Notes: generated by a model not told the origin, from the sequence alone. Positions 27,902 through 40,472 are shown, numbered from the stretch's first letter. The stretch is DNA of 58,800 bases from Lobulomyces angularis (GCA_027604685.1 JADHYX010000106.1:1-58800), one strand, 5' to 3'. Program-made: numbers and translations.

Positions 27902-28313
27902 GTTAAATTTCTATTTTTTTCTGAACTTTTTTTAACTCCGACAAGATGGAGCAGAAAATTTTTTGGCTGTAAGATTTACTTAATTCAACACCAATATTAT
28001 ATTTCTCACTGCATTTAATCAACAATTAAGTGAACTTAAGTTATCTTATCAACCTAAATTTTTTTTTGTCTGTTGCATTCTCATCTTGCAATGTTGTGGG
28101 TCAATTTAAAATTTGTCAATTTGCACTAACATAAAGAGAAAAAAATTTAATTTAACACATTGTAATATATTAAAAAATTTTCTGAAACCAATTGCTCATA
28201 TATGAAATCATTAAACTTCCATTTTATTTTAAAAATAATTAAAAACCAAATACTAATAATGATAAAAAGTAAACAAAAAAAACAAAAGCATCTATTTTCA
28301 CAAAAGAATTTTT
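27902..28313. other. Spacer between dynein and NAP1 genes, nothing recognised
   Basis: AT-rich spacer between tandem minus-strand genes. It should contain the dynein promoter and the NAP1 3' end. No distinct element is seen. Confidence 0.45.
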
Positions 28314-29672
28314 TTATTGTTGCTTGCATTCCGGTTTTTCAGCTGGTTCAGCACCAGGAGCACCGTCATCATCATCATCATCGTCATCATCACCATCATC
28401 ATCTTCATCCCCTAACAAAAAAAAAAAAGAAGAAATTAAAATTATTAAAAAACTTTATTACCATCTTCAAATTCTCCTTCATCACCAAAGTCGTATCCAT
28501 CCATCTCAATTGCGTCGCCAGTAAACCAATAAACAGCGTTTGGAATTAATTTTTCTTTGAGGAATTCTCCGTTTTCGTAGTCAATTTCAATCCTTTGTTC
28601 TAAATCTTCAGCGTCATCAATCTCTTCATCTTTTTCATTATCAGTAGGATATGTAGGTGGAGAAAAGAAATTGAAAAATGAATCAGTTGGAACGGTTCTC
28701 TAAAAATTTTTTAGAAGAAAATTGATTTTTAGTCTTTACTTTAACAGTTCTTGTTTTATTAGTATTCTTATGCCGTTGTTTTTTCACTTCCACAGTAACT
28801 GTAAGATTCTTGTTTTCTTTCCAATCAATCTTAGAACTAAAAGTAACAAAAATAAGTAACATTATTATTAATGAAAAAACCCTTCAGCACGGTCAAACAT
28901 CATAGGAGAACTACCTTCAGGTTTATTTAGATAATAAGTTTTTGTTAGTACAGAGTTGGTAAAAAAATCGTTGGAAGAAAACTCAAATTCCAATTTAAAG
29001 CCCTTCAATTCAAACATTAAAAAATAACATTGCAAAAAATAACTTATACCATTCCCTCTTTTAAATACGAGTATCTGATATCAGTTAGGAATTTTAGTGC
29101 TTCTTCATCTTTTTCAGTAATTAATTCTTGAAATTCTGGTGAATTTTTTAAACAAGTGGACCAAAATTCTGGAATGCCTTTTATCAAAGCATCCTCATCT
29201 TTAATTTCAACAATGCTTGCTTCATCCTCAGGCTCTCTTTCACTCTCGGCATCAGTAGGTTCATATTGACCACTGATAATTTTTTGTCGCTATTTAAAAA
29301 GTTAGCACTTCTTTGCAATAAATTTTACTCACTTTAACGTAAAGAGGGTTATATTTGTTAAAATATTTTTTTTCTAAAGCAAGTACTTCAGCTTCGAATT
29401 CATTTTCTATGTTTAGGTGGTCATCCTATATAATAAAAATTAGATGACGAAATTAACAAAATCTAAAAAAGTTATCGCACCTGTAAATTTTTTAAAGCTC
29501 TTAACCTCTTTTGAACATTTTCTGGAAGATTTTTAATGTAATCGGAAGGTTGACCAGCTAAAGAATCTAACCTAAAAGTGAACAACAAAGACCCTTAAGT
29601 AAAAAAAATGCAATCAATTAACCTATGTTGTAACATTGCAAGCATAGCCGGATCTTGGGTAGGTCCTGACAT
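28314..29672 (-). CDS. NAP1: Nucleosome assembly protein NAP1
   Basis: Start [17 protein letters not shown] at 29672 and stop at 28314, with about seven introns. The NAP core is clear: [40 protein letters not shown] (long dimerisation helix and following turn), [50 protein letters not shown], then [13 protein letters not shown] and the end of the earmuff region. It closes with a very acidic Asp/Glu/Gly tail. NAP1 shuttles and deposits H2A-H2B dimers and takes part in nucleosome assembly and histone import. The acidic tail is encoded by a GAT/GAC microsatellite and so may vary in length between strains. Assignment is firm. Confidence 0.95.
28363..28411. repeat. ATC/GTC triplet microsatellite coding the NAP1 acidic tail
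   Basis: A run of cat/cgt/atc triplets on the plus strand which, read on the minus strand, encodes the poly-Asp/Gly tail of NAP1. In the other frames the same DNA reads as poly-Ser or poly-His; these are not genes. Confidence 0.8.
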
Positions 29673-30893
29673 TATTATTCCTTATATAAATGAAGTAGAC
29701 TTGCAATATTTCTTTTTTTAGATTTTCTTAAAAAGAAAATTATTTTCACAAACCAAAAAAAAAAAAAAAAAAAAAAATTCCAATTAAAATTTTTCATTAT
29801 TGATGTTTACACTGTTGAAATTAATTCTAAGCAAAAGAGAAGTGTGTTAGAAATATTTTTGAATAGTCAAACTTTGAAGGGTTAAATTTGAAGCTAAGTT
29901 TTTTGTTAAATGCTAAAAAAAGGTTGGGTAAAGTTCTTAACCACAGCACTGAACATTATTATTGACAAAAAATAATTGAAGTCCGTGAGCAATTTGGCTG
30001 AAAATAGGTCTTTATAATATTTTAAAACAATGAATCTCATTTATGAAAGAATTAGTTCATATTTTCTGTAATAACCTACATTAAGGTTCTTTTAAACATT
30101 TTAAGGAATGATGATAAGTTGATAAATAACGTGATATAAAAGAAAAGGAGATTTTTAAACAGATTTTTTTGATTTTTATTTTTAGGTTCAAATTTTTTAA
30201 ATTGATGTAGGTAAATTACCTTAAATAATTAGCTATGATATAGAATTACAGTAGAATTATTGTTAAGAATTATCTTATGATTTTATTTGATTTTGTGGCA
30301 TACAATGTGTTGAAAATGAATAATAATAGGAGTTGGCTGCTGATGTTTGAATCAGCTTGATGATGGATTTATGTATTAAAAGTAAATTAGATTCCGCTAT
30401 ATCAAAACAGCAGTGAGAGATTCTTTTCAGATTTTATGATAAATGATTTTGGATTTTAATTGGTAGTTTTCTAGTAAGGTTTAGTGATTATATCATCCAC
30501 AATAAAGTCAAAAGAATTCACAAAACAGTTGGATTAATCCATCATCATTCAGTATTTCATTCTTCACACTTTTTCTACATCTTTCTTCAATAATATAATA
30601 GTAACTTTCTACAATGTACAACTATACAATCAGCAAGTTCGTATTGCTAATTACAGCTTTTCAACGAACTTCATAATTTTTTGCGAAAGTATATAATTTA
30701 TCCAAAACAGCCGAAACTCTGACGACATTCAGCACAACGTCATTTATGTGTTTTAATTGCGGCTCAATCTTCCCAAAATTCGGTAACTTTTTTTTTTTTA
30801 AAATCATGACGCAACCTACAATTTTTTTAATAAAAATAGCAGTCTTTGACAAAAAAAAAAAAAATTTAAAGTTTCTATTTTTTTGTAACAAAA
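29673..30893. other. 1.2-kb divergent spacer, nothing recognised
   Basis: Lies between the divergent NAP1 (-) and phosphatase (+) genes. It includes an A19 tract near 29757-29776 and long A/T-rich stretches. No convincing gene, RNA or repeat is seen. Short open frames near 30.7-30.97 kb on either strand look like chance reading of AT-rich DNA. Confidence 0.45.
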
Positions 30894-31911
30894 ATGGATT
30901 TACTACATCAAAATACTTTAAAAACCTTAAAATCTGACAATATCTACTTATCTCAACTGTTTTCAACAATACCCAACAACAGGTTCGAATTTAAAAACTG
31001 TGATACTGCCTGTAACCCTGTCAACTATTTATTAAAAAATCGTTATTCTGATATATTAGCGTAAATAAAACATAATTTTTACTTAACATTATCATTCTTT
31101 TTTGTAATTTTCTGTCTTAGTCAAGACACTACTCGTGTAAAAATTCAATATTCCCATCCTAATTTTTCTGTTTCCGACTATATTAATGCTAACGTAAATT
31201 TTTGAAATAACTTTAAAGTAAAACTTTTTTTTTTGGCAGTACATTCAATTTGACGGTCTTGATGTACAATACATAGCAACGCAGGCTCCTCTGGAAACTT
31301 CAACATTTGATTTTTACCAAATGCTTTGGGAACAAAATAGCAACGTCATAGTGACTCTATCCAGTGCAATTGACCAATTTAAAGCTAAAGCCTATCCCTA
31401 TTGGAACTATGGTGAATCTCAAGAAAGGGAACTTACTATCTATACTTTGGATGAAAACGGTGTTCAACTTTCAGCTAATTCCGATTTTTTTGTTACCTTA
31501 TTAAAAGTAGAATCAGATGGTAAAATAATTACTAGGGAAATCAAATTGCGAAAAAATGCTGAGGAAAGAGTTGTTACTCAGATACACTATAGCGGCTGGC
31601 CCGATTTTGGTGTACCGGAACTGGAAGATTTTCAATTAATTTTTGCTTCTTTACAACGTCTCTACATTTCAGGTCCTGTCGTTTGTCACTGCAGTGCTGG
31701 TGTTGGGAGAACCGGTGTTTTTATCGCCGTCGATGCTATTTTGAAATTACTTAAAAAAAAAAAAAATACCCTTTTTCATGCTGATGAGAAAAGTGATCTT
31801 GTTTATGAAACGGTTTGTAAAATGAGAAAGCAGAGAATCGGTATGGTTCAAACTCCAAATCAATTTTTAGCAATATATTTAGCCGTAGAAAAAAACTTGG
31901 AGTACATATAA
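30894..31911 (+). CDS. Classical protein tyrosine phosphatase
   Basis: Three exons (30894-31060, 31121-31193, 31240-31911) give about 303 residues, little more than a single PTP domain. The substrate-recognition KNRYSDIL motif lies at the end of exon 1. DYINANYIQFDG, YIATQAPLETSTFDFYQMLW, the WPD loop (HYSGWPDFGVPE), the P-loop VVCHCSAGVGRTGVFIA with its catalytic Cys and Arg, and the Q-loop (MVQTPNQFLAIY) follow in the right order. All catalytic residues are present, so an active tyrosine-specific enzyme is expected. Fungal relatives (PTP1-3, Pyp1-3) often turn off MAP kinases, but there are no targeting extensions here to support a specific partner. One A13 tract lies in the coding region (KLLKKKKNTLF). 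Confidence 0.93.
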
Positions 31912-32194
31912 TAAAAAAAAATAATTAAACTTATAATAAAAATTTGCATCTACTTTTTTGTATTAATAGTAAGAGAAGAAATATAATTAACTTGATATAT
32001 ATATTTTTTCTAATTTTGTTCTTAATTATGCAATTTTGATTTAAAATAAAAAAAATTATGTTTTCAGTTAAACTATTCAATGAATAAATATAATTTTTCA
32101 TAACTAAACAAATACTCATCTATTATTTTTTTATGCACTATAAATAAAAAAAAATTATCTTAAATTTCAGGACTTTTATTTAATATTTTGTTTT

Positions 32195-35100
32195 CTAAAA
32201 CTTCAACTTTTTGCAGTTGTGAATTGAAGGGACGTTACCATCACAACTTTCCTTATCCGTCATTGAATTATTATTCTTTAATATACTAAAATTCTCATCA
32301 TTCTCTTTATTTACATAATGCTCCTTAATTAATTCTTCAGTGTTTTCTGTATTTTTCAGACTTGTTGTTAATTCATATTCAATGAGATGCTTCCTTTTCT
32401 TGACACCTACTTTCTCACTTTTAAAATCAGTATCTGTCTTTTTCAAGTTACTAATTCTAAAATAAGAGTCGCTTTCTATTAACGGAAAATTTGAAAAACC
32501 ATCATTTTTAGGATTGCTAAATTCCTTTTTTTTAAATGTTGTATCACTAAAATTAGATCGGCTACTGGAAATCATTAAGTCTGATATGTCTGATAAAATT
32601 TTAGAGTCTCTTTTGCTCTTAATGGTATTTGCTTCAAATAATGTTAATTTTTTTACACAATCTTCTAGTAAAAAAGAAGATTATAAAAACTTTTTTTTTA
32701 CTTTCTTACCTGGAAACTTATCATTACTCTCATCAATATACTCCTGGTTGTTTAAAAAGTAGTCATTCTTATTTCTTGAAGTCTGAAAATAAAATATTTC
32801 CATATTAATAATAAATTTGGAAAAAAAAGAAAATTACTTTTCTGACACTAGAAGTAAGAACTTTGGGAATGATATCATTAATCGGGTGGTGTTTTTCGTT
32901 GTGAACTTTGATTTGAGAATGTGTGGTAAATTTTTCATGACAAAATTTACAATCAAAATCCTCCGCAATTTCACTAGCACATCTATTTGTCTTTGTGCTT
33001 AGTTTTTCATTTTCTTAAAAGATATTTTTGTTTAAAATTAATTAAAATTAAAATGTCAACAATCTTCCTTTGCTGCGATCTCTTTACCTTGATCTATAGA
33101 GAGATTGGTGTTTTCATCACTTGATTCCATATTACATATATCTACCTCAGTATCATAAATATTAATCAGATCCTCAGCTAGGTTCTCCTTAATTTCTGTT
33201 CCTTCATGTAGACCACTGCTTTTAAATGAAGTAGTTTCCTCACCTTTTTATATTTATTTATTAGATTTTATTATTAAAAAGTTAATAGCTCAAAACCATT
33301 ACATTGAGGCATATCTTTAACAAATGCAAAATGACCTGCACTTAGTTTCGCTTCCTCCACTGTCACTACCAATATTTCAGTATTATTAATCATTCAAAAC
33401 TTTTTTTACCGGAGTTGATGCCAGTTTTTATTGTATTTTCAGTAGAATTTGTTTTTTGTGACAAATTGATTTCTTCTGATTCATTCTGCTGCTTTTGAAC
33501 TATTAACAGTACCGAAATAAAGTTAATATTGAATTTTTTAAATACCTTTTCCCTCTTCAAAATGAGTTTCTGTTTCGGGAACCTGGACTGTAGTGGAATC
33601 TAAAAAGTAAAAAGGATATTGAAATTAAATTCTTTAGTTACCTGCTGGAATGTTAGTTGATTCCTCATTCTTTCTTGACAATAAACTTTCAGCCTCTGAA
33701 AAGTTCACTTTTTAAGATTTACAAAGAGATAATAAATGAAAAGCAATTGAAGGTTTCATAAATAAAATATTTCTTACCATTGCAAAATATGTCTGATTTA
33801 TTAGTTGTTTTTAACAATGTATTTCCAATAGTGATATCTATGGAATAATAAAAAAACTATTTTTATTTATAATCAAACCAATATTCGGAAGACAGGATGT
33901 ATTAATGCCTATTTCTCCTTAAAAAAAAATTTGATTAATTTTGGAAACAAGAGAATTAGATATCGAACTTTCTGTTGTTAAAGGTAAGTTCTGGCTTTTT
34001 CTAACTTTTAAAATTTAGATTACGACGAAATTTAGCAGTAGTATATTACCCTCGACTGAAGTATTTAATGCAATGTGTAGGCTGCTTTCTTCTTCGTCAA
34101 CAGCTTTAGGAATGTCAGGCATAGCTTCTTTCTGTGGCACTGCTCATATAAAAAGGAAGATTGATTCTTGAAAAAAGAATTTAATTACTAACAGAAAAAA
34201 ATTGAGGATGACTCAAGTAATTTGGATGCACTTTGCTGGGATTCGGGATTGTTTTTTAAGCTAGAAATAACTTTTTCATCCTGCATCGCAGAGTCTGATA
34301 CACTTTGATTCTGCAAATGAACAGGAATTGCTACGATTTGATTTGTCTCCATGGCGTCTAATATAAAAAAAATTGTTTACAAAACTAAATTGTCACATAG
34401 TCACCATTTTTTAATTCAGTAGTCATTCCAGCATCAACCTGGCGATAACTAGTTGCTAAAAATTGATATTATTATAAATGTATTTGTGTATTATACTGTT
34501 CATATTAACACTGCTAAAAGTGTTGCTTGCGTCGCTTTTCAATTCTATTGCGTTGGTATCATCAGGCAACCCTTGAGGTGCGGTCACCAGTTGCAATACA
34601 GCGTTGCCTTTTTCACTACTTGTATTAAAACAAGATTGCTCATCAATTTCATATGCATTTTCCAATTCGGCGAGTTCTGTTAAATCAGAAATACTACTTT
34701 CTTCCTTGGTCCTAGAGTCATCAAAAAATTGATCTTTTTCCCCCATCTTCAGTAAACTTTTTTCATCAATTTTTGGATTTTCTATAAAGCAAAGTTTTTT
34801 TGCATCTTCAGTTGCGGCATCATCCTCTTCACAGCCATCACTACTTGAAATAACAGATTCGTTGTAAGTGTCATCTAGTGCATCTGGTTGTAGTTGGAGT
34901 TGGTGAAGAGGATGTGAATTATCTGGCATCTTGTCCATAAAACTCTGCAAACTGGATTGCATTGCTTTTGCAAAAGACTTTACAGACATATTGCTATGCA
35001 CTGGACAGTCCTTAAGACCCTTCATGACTTCGTGGAACATGTTACCTTTTGCAGAAGGATCATTTCTCATATACTCAGCAAAATCACTACTACATTCAGA

Positions 35101-36649
35101 GTCTACATCTGAAGAGTATTGAAAAGCATGTACATTTTTCAACTTGGATTCAGTGGAATATAAGATCCTGCTGTTTTGTATAGGTGCCCTTTTAATCCTT
35201 TTTATAAGCATATCTAGTGGCTTAAATTTTTCTTCGTCTTTCATATAAAATACATGTTTTTTCGTTAAAATGTGCTACAAAAAAGTTATATATGTGAACT
35301 GTATTAATTTTTTTTTTATTCCTAAATTTTTTTTTCTTTACTTCACTGTAAGCGTTATAGTTAACATGACAAATTTCACAATATCCATGTTTTTTATAGA
35401 AGGACTTTCCTGTTAACTTATAATGAGTATCTTTTCCTGCGCTATGTTTTAAGAGTAACTTATTTAGTTCAAAATCTTTTTTCGTTACTAATTAGTGTTT
35501 AAAGTTTTTAAATTCCACTTAAATTATATGATACCAATCAATTCCCCATCTTCGTCGAAATTATCTTCTATATATAAATCCCTTGGAAAATTGAAACTTT
35601 TAAATGCACTTGATCCAGGTGGAGAAGAAAAGTCAATAACTAACAAAAATAATTCAAAAAACACAAGTTTTGCAGTAATTACTTGGCCAGTATGTTTCTC
35701 CACACAGATACTCTTTATTTCCAATAGGTTGGAAAATCCCACTACTGTCTTGTATCAGCAAATAATGTCCTCTAAATTCTTTAAATAAGCTGCTTTTCAG
35801 TACATTGTGAAAATTAGAAGGTTTTCCATTCAAGCCTGTAATTTTTTTTAATGTCAGTATGTACTAAAAAAATACCATTCAAGCGGAGAGCGCAACGTAG
35901 AGTCAGCTGTGGGATTTCGACTTCTTCCAATTTTTTAATTAGTGCTTCAAATTCTTTTCATCAATGTTTGAGTTACTTTATTATCAATAAAATACTTTCT
36001 TACTTGCCAGAGGCCAAATTTTAATGTTATTTTCCGCGGCAAACTTGAAAAGTTCCGTACTATGGAGATGATCCTCTTTATTAATTGAGCACCTATAGGA
36101 TTTAAATTTAAGTTGAGTTAACCTTTTATCAAACCATTGGGAATAAGTATTGAAATTTTCGTCTCTGTTAAGAATTAGTATTATAAATAAATTAAATTAA
36201 ATACCCTTTATTAAAATATCCCTGCGGGATGCGCATGGCTGAATGCAGTTATAATTTTAAGGAGTTAAAATACAATGCAATTTCTTTTACCTGTAACTAT
36301 ATGAGTGCAATACTTTTCGTCCGTGCATGGTGCATGCTATGAATTTAAGGCAGTTTAATCTGGATAAGCTATAGTTTACTTACACAACCTAAAGCTTCTA
36401 AAAGTTTGTAAATTTTCTCTAACTTTGAATGTGAATAAATGCAATCAAAGTAAAAGCGCAAATTTTTCATTCTACGAATAATTAAAGACTGAAAAGTCTT
36501 TTAATTTACTAAAACCTGTGGTGCCAGTTTTTGTGAGCTGTGTGGTAATTGTCATAGTCTTTACACCTATTCTCTTTTCGTTTATAAGATAACAATACCT
36601 TTTTATTTGCTAATGTCGAGACGTAATTAACTTTTTTGTTACTAATCAT
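32195..36649 (-). CDS. DBF4: DBF4-like regulatory subunit of Cdc7 kinase, with extra C-terminal C2H2 finger
   Basis: Start ATG at 36649 and many short exons. Motif N (BRCT-like) begins NLRFYFDCIYSHSKLEKIYK; then ELFKFAAENNIKIWPLA. Motif M is LFKEFRGHYLLIQDSSGIFQ with a following YWP. Motif C, the family's CCHH zinc finger, is split by an intron as KKHGYCEICHVNYNAYSE / HILTKKHVFYM and runs straight into EEKFKPLDMLIKRIKR, the usual sequence after motif C. DBF4 binds and activates Cdc7 to fire replication origins. A long acidic, Ser/Thr-rich tail continues through small in-frame exons (e.g. PETETHFEEGK) and includes a standard C2H2 finger (CKFCHEKF...HNEKHH, about 32.87-32.97 kb) not usual for DBF4. 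The N-terminal half is well supported; that the tail down to 32195 belongs to the same gene is likely but unproven. Confidence 0.78.
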
Positions 36650-37026
36650 GATTGTGAGTGCAATGGTGTTTTAGAAGAAAGTTTAAAAACATTACCAGGA
36701 TTTTAACTAGGGTTTTTGGTTCTTTGTAAGATATTGTCAATGAAATAACAATGGCTTGCCTTTCCATAAAAGAATATTAAGTAAATAATAGAAATAGAGT
36801 TTATTAAAAAGTTAAATAAAAAAATGTCATTTCCACATAGAAGAATATCTAAAAAGGGAGACACTTATTGGATTATCATCATCTTTTTAAATAAAAACAA
36901 AAACAAAAAAAAAAAGTTTCTTTACATTTAAGAAAATACTGAATTTATTTATGACAGCTACAAAAACAGGCCTAATTGAATAAATTATATGTTTCTGATA
37001 TAAAATGAATGATAACTATATCCAGT
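36650..37026. other. Spacer upstream of DBF4, nothing recognised
   Basis: AT-rich DNA between the DBF4-like start codon and the stop of the small secreted protein gene, both on the minus strand. No element recognised. Confidence 0.4.
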
Positions 37027-37527
37027 TCAATAATTGTAATTTATTTCTTCTATAACAGTTTCATTCCTTTGACAAACATTTTGCTTATTACAATAAAAGT
37101 TTTGTTCACACTGTGGAGGAAAATATCGAAAAGCAGTTGCTATTACTGGCTCGCATTCTTCACCTTCCAGTGCAACTGCGTATGTTTAAAAAATGAATTT
37201 TTGTGATTTATATATTTTTTACCAGGAAAACACTTCCCTGATCCGTCAAAGGATGGTGAATTCTGGGAACGATAGCAAGTAAGACCTATTTTTTATAAAA
37301 AAAAGAGTCACAAAATCAAAAGTGATGTTATTTGTGCCTTCTTCGCAAACAAGCTGCAATATTGTGTTTCCTAAAAGTAGAGGAATTAAACAATTAGAAT
37401 TTGGTTGGAAAAAAAACTCTTTACCACCACAGCGCTCTCCTTGACCTGCTTTAAAGGCAAGCTTTATTTGTGGTATTGGAAATGTACCTAAACTCGAAAT
37501 TAACAAGAGAATATTAATTAACTGCAT
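37027..37527 (-). CDS. Small secreted protein with eight cysteines
   Basis: ATG at 37527 opens a hydrophobic signal peptide (MQLINILLLISSLGTFPIP). Joined exons then give a short mature chain with eight cysteines, in the contexts GERCGG, LVCEEG, LTCYR, GKCFPG, EGEECEP, PPQCEQ, FYCNK and NVCQRN, ending TGA at 37027. The spacing resembles small disulfide-rich extracellular domains, but I cannot name a family. One intron (37286-37337, 52 nt) works only with a GC donor (GAAG/GCACAA); a GT donor further in breaks the frame and loses the cysteines. Likely secreted or wall-associated; for a parasitic lineage an effector role is possible but speculative. Confidence 0.68.
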
Positions 37528-38481
37528 TGGTGAATTTTTTCAATTTATTTTAGGACATATCTTGATAAATGGATTTTACAACGAAAACTCTAGAAGGTGC
37601 TTCAATAATAAAGACGGAAAATTTTATTATTTATTGCGATTTGAACAATTTCCTCCTATAGGTTTAATGCGCAAAAATTGATTAAAACTCGTAGGTGATA
37701 TTAAGTCAGACACCTAAAGAAGCTAACTATTTAAAGAAAAAGTCATTTTTTAGTTAAATAACCATATTTATTACCTACTAATGCTATTTATGATTTGCTT
37801 GTAAACAAAACAAAAAAAAAGTACCACTAAAGCAATTATCGTATTGAGTAATTGTATATGTTTAGCAACTGCCTTATTAAATTTAATTTTATAAAATTTT
37901 TCTAAAACAACATCTAAAAGCAATTTTGTAGGATGTATCATTTACTAAACAGATAGAAAATGGCTAAAATAGCATCAATGTAAATGGTCTGACCTCTTAA
38001 ATGAGCTACAATCTTAGATTATACGCCCTTTTTTATCATGTTAAGGAGATGATTTGATTCTTATTGTATATTTTTAATAAAATGCTAAAATTAAGGGTGA
38101 AGTTGATTTTACAATTTAAACCAATTTAATCAACTCTCCATGAGCTGGGTTTGCAAAATTAATTATGTTGAATGAAATGGAACAACGACATTATATGATC
38201 TGCATAAGCCCAAGCTCACAATAATATAATATTAATTATTTTGCAATTTCTTTAATCTATGAAACATCAACAGTTTTTGCTAAAAGCATTTTTTTCTCCT
38301 TAAGCACTTAGTGGTTTAAAATCGCAAGTCATAATCATTATTAAATTAAATTTTTTTCTAAATTTTTTCTATCTCTTTTTATTATTTTCTTTCTATGGGT
38401 CACTGAATAATTGACTTTTAAAAATTGTGTGTCTGTACATTAATTATTCACAATCTGCTTCAAAAAATAAAATTACATCAT
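37528..38481. other. 0.95-kb divergent spacer, nothing recognised
   Basis: Shared upstream region of the 8-Cys secreted protein (-) and guanylate kinase (+). AT-rich; no gene, RNA or repeat found. Confidence 0.45.
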
Positions 38482-39396
38482 ATGAGTGTAGTCCTAATAG
38501 TAATATTAAGAAAATTCTAGATTAATCAAATTTGTTTTTGTTTTGTAAGGTATTATGTGGCCCTTCAGGATGTAAGTCAAACACTTCACCTAAATCTAAA
38601 GTGCATTAAACAAAAACTGTTAGCTGGAAAGAGTACTTTATTAAAAAAATTATTTGCTGACTTTCCTGAAAAATTCGGGTTCTCTGTGTCGCATACTACC
38701 AGGTATTAGTGTACATAAATTTAAACCTTACTCAATCTTTCAAAATTTCCATTTCTTTTTATGTTCGCAATAATACTGATTCATGAATCTATTTATTTTA
38801 TATAAGAAATCCAAGGGTAGGTGAAGTCAATGGAAAGGATTACCATTTTATCACCCAAAAAGAATTTGAAAGAGAAATTTCTTTAAATTCGTTTGTTGAG
38901 CATGCTGAGTTCTCAGGAAACTGCTATGGAACATCATTAAGAGCCATTCAAGACGTTTTGGATAGTAAAAAAAATGTAATTCTTGACATTGACATGCAAG
39001 GTGTACTTTCTTTGAAAAAAAGAATTTGGGTAACTTTATTTACTTCATATTTGAATAATGTATGCCCTATTTTAATTTATCTTTAAGGCTCTAAAACCTC
39101 TGTATATTTTTATCTCACCTCCCTCCCTTGAAATTCTTGCTTTAAGGTTAAAAAGTCGAGGCACTGGTAATTCACTATGTAGTTGGAACCTAATATTCTG
39201 AAATTTTGTATTAGAAAATGATGACAGTTTACAGAAGAGGCTGCAAGCTGCTAAAGTAGAATTAGAATGGGGTACTAAACCAAATGCTGTTGATCACATT
39301 ATAATAAATGTATGTTTTAAAAAAAAATAACTAAAATTTTTTTAGGATGATATTGAGAAAGCTTATAATGAACTGAAAGCTACTTTAAACCTTTAA
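38482..39396 (+). CDS. GUK1: Guanylate kinase
   Basis: Converts GMP plus ATP to GDP plus ADP. The P-loop is spread over three exons: a short first exon (38482-38499, MSVVLI), 38550-38571 (VLCGPSG) and the exon from 38624 ([18 protein letters not shown]). It reads GPSGSGKST, the guanylate-kinase form. GMP-binding residues follow: [43 protein letters not shown], the lid ([19 protein letters not shown]) and [17 protein letters not shown] at the end. This matches yeast GUK1 almost block for block and is the usual length of about 190 residues. The first exon is the least certain part. Confidence 0.92.
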
Positions 39397-40034
39397 AGAC
39401 TAGAAATTCTTTAGGTGTAAACATGAACATTTCTTTTATTTTTTAATAAGTCACCTACTATTTAATTTTTGCTCAACTTTCCAAAAATATTATGCATTTA
39501 TTAGTTCATGGATATTTCTAAACTAAATCGTTAAAAGTAGCGAAATTCTATTGAAATTCTTGAAAAGGAAAGTGTTTATAAGAATTTTCTTATAAGAACC
39601 CTCTAAGTTAAAAAAAGTGAGTTCGAAGAAGAAGAACGTGAATTTTTTCTACAGTTGTAATGGTTCTTCATCATATGATAACATCCTCAGGTGTTAAAGA
39701 CATTTAAACCTTATGTCACTATAAATAATATCATACTTATCCAACATTTTTTATAAGCTTTTTATGAGTTGATCACAATGCAACTAAATGCACACCGTTG
39801 TTAAGGGCAATTTTTAAAAAATTGTCTGCATTCATCTTTTGAACTTTAAATTAATTTAGTCTTGGTTACAGACTTTTAGTTAATGTAGCTTGTACGACAA
39901 AAGTCACTTATGTGTAACCATTTTTTTTTATTTTAAATTTTAACTTGATTCAACTGCCAGATTTTGCTTACAATTTTTTCAATAGAAGTAATCTGTTGGA
40001 AGGTTTCTTTGGGTCTCTTTCGTCACCGTTTTTC
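39397..40034. other. Spacer / possible missed 5' exon
   Basis: AT-rich stretch downstream of guanylate kinase. An AG acceptor-like site at about 39960 (CTGCCAG) in an open frame leading to the unknown ORF at 40 kb means an upstream exon could be hidden here, but no first exon could be picked. Confidence 0.35.
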
Positions 40035-40472
40035 ATGAACCGCTTTGTTCAGCAAACGGATTTGTTAAAGTTCAATTTTTGCGAAAAATTTAATTCTAAG
40101 TCTATCATACTGGAGTCTCACTACAGTAAGCTCAGTCTCCATGAAGATTTAATGGAATATAGCTATGACCACTTGCTAAATGATACAAGCTTAATAAACA
40201 TCCAATTTAAAGAAAATATATTTACTGGAAGTAAAAGTTTTGTTTGTTGTAAACAAAAAGTGGATTCATATTTTGAAGTGGAATCTGAGAACAGCGTTGA
40301 AAAAGGAAAGGCATTGAAATCAATAATTCCTAAAATAATTATCACTGACTTTTCAAACACTACGGAAAACGGCAATGTTAGCAGTTTTGAAGGAATGAAA
40401 AGAATTTTACAGTATGATGATGAGTTTGACAAAAAAAAAAAAAAAAAAAAAATTATTAGTTCCATGCAATGA
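40035..40472 (+). CDS. Unknown protein; frame interrupted by A22 tract
   Basis: An open frame of about 145 codons from the first ATG at 40035 (the frame is open from 39918). The protein is polar with several Phe-rich patches and acidic segments (EVESENSVEKGKALKS, IIPKIIITDFSN, MKRILQYDDEF). No family recognised. The frame enters a run of 22 A (40431-40452) and stops at 40472. If the tract were one base shorter, the frame would continue with a plausible acidic tail (LLVPCNETVLVIEKEERVEV) to a stop at 40527. So the true C-terminus may be the other frame; a homopolymer length error, a recent indel or slippage would explain it. Confidence 0.45.
   Translation: MNRFVQQTDLLKFNFCEKFNSKSIILESHYSKLSLHEDLMEYSYDHLLNDTSLINIQFKENIFTGSKSFVCCKQKVDSYFEVESENSVEKGKALKSIIPKIIITDFSNTTENGNVSSFEGMKRILQYDDEFDKKKKKKKIISSMQ
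40431..40452. repeat. A22 homopolymer inside a coding frame
   Basis: Twenty-two consecutive A after TTTGAC. Changing its length by one base switches between a short frame ending at 40472 and a longer one ending at 40527. Confidence 0.9.

Noticed and set aside
28324..28524. Plus-strand poly-Ser / poly-His reading frames
   Set aside because: They are the antisense frames of the NAP1 acidic-tail microsatellite.
30661..30969. Minus-strand frame of 102 codons overlapping the first phosphatase exon
   Set aside because: Phe/Lys/Ile composition typical of translated AT-rich DNA; it lies antisense to the well-supported exon with KNRYSDIL.
35495..35788. Plus-strand frame of 97 codons
   Set aside because: Antisense to the DBF4-like motif M exons, which have a coherent protein match.
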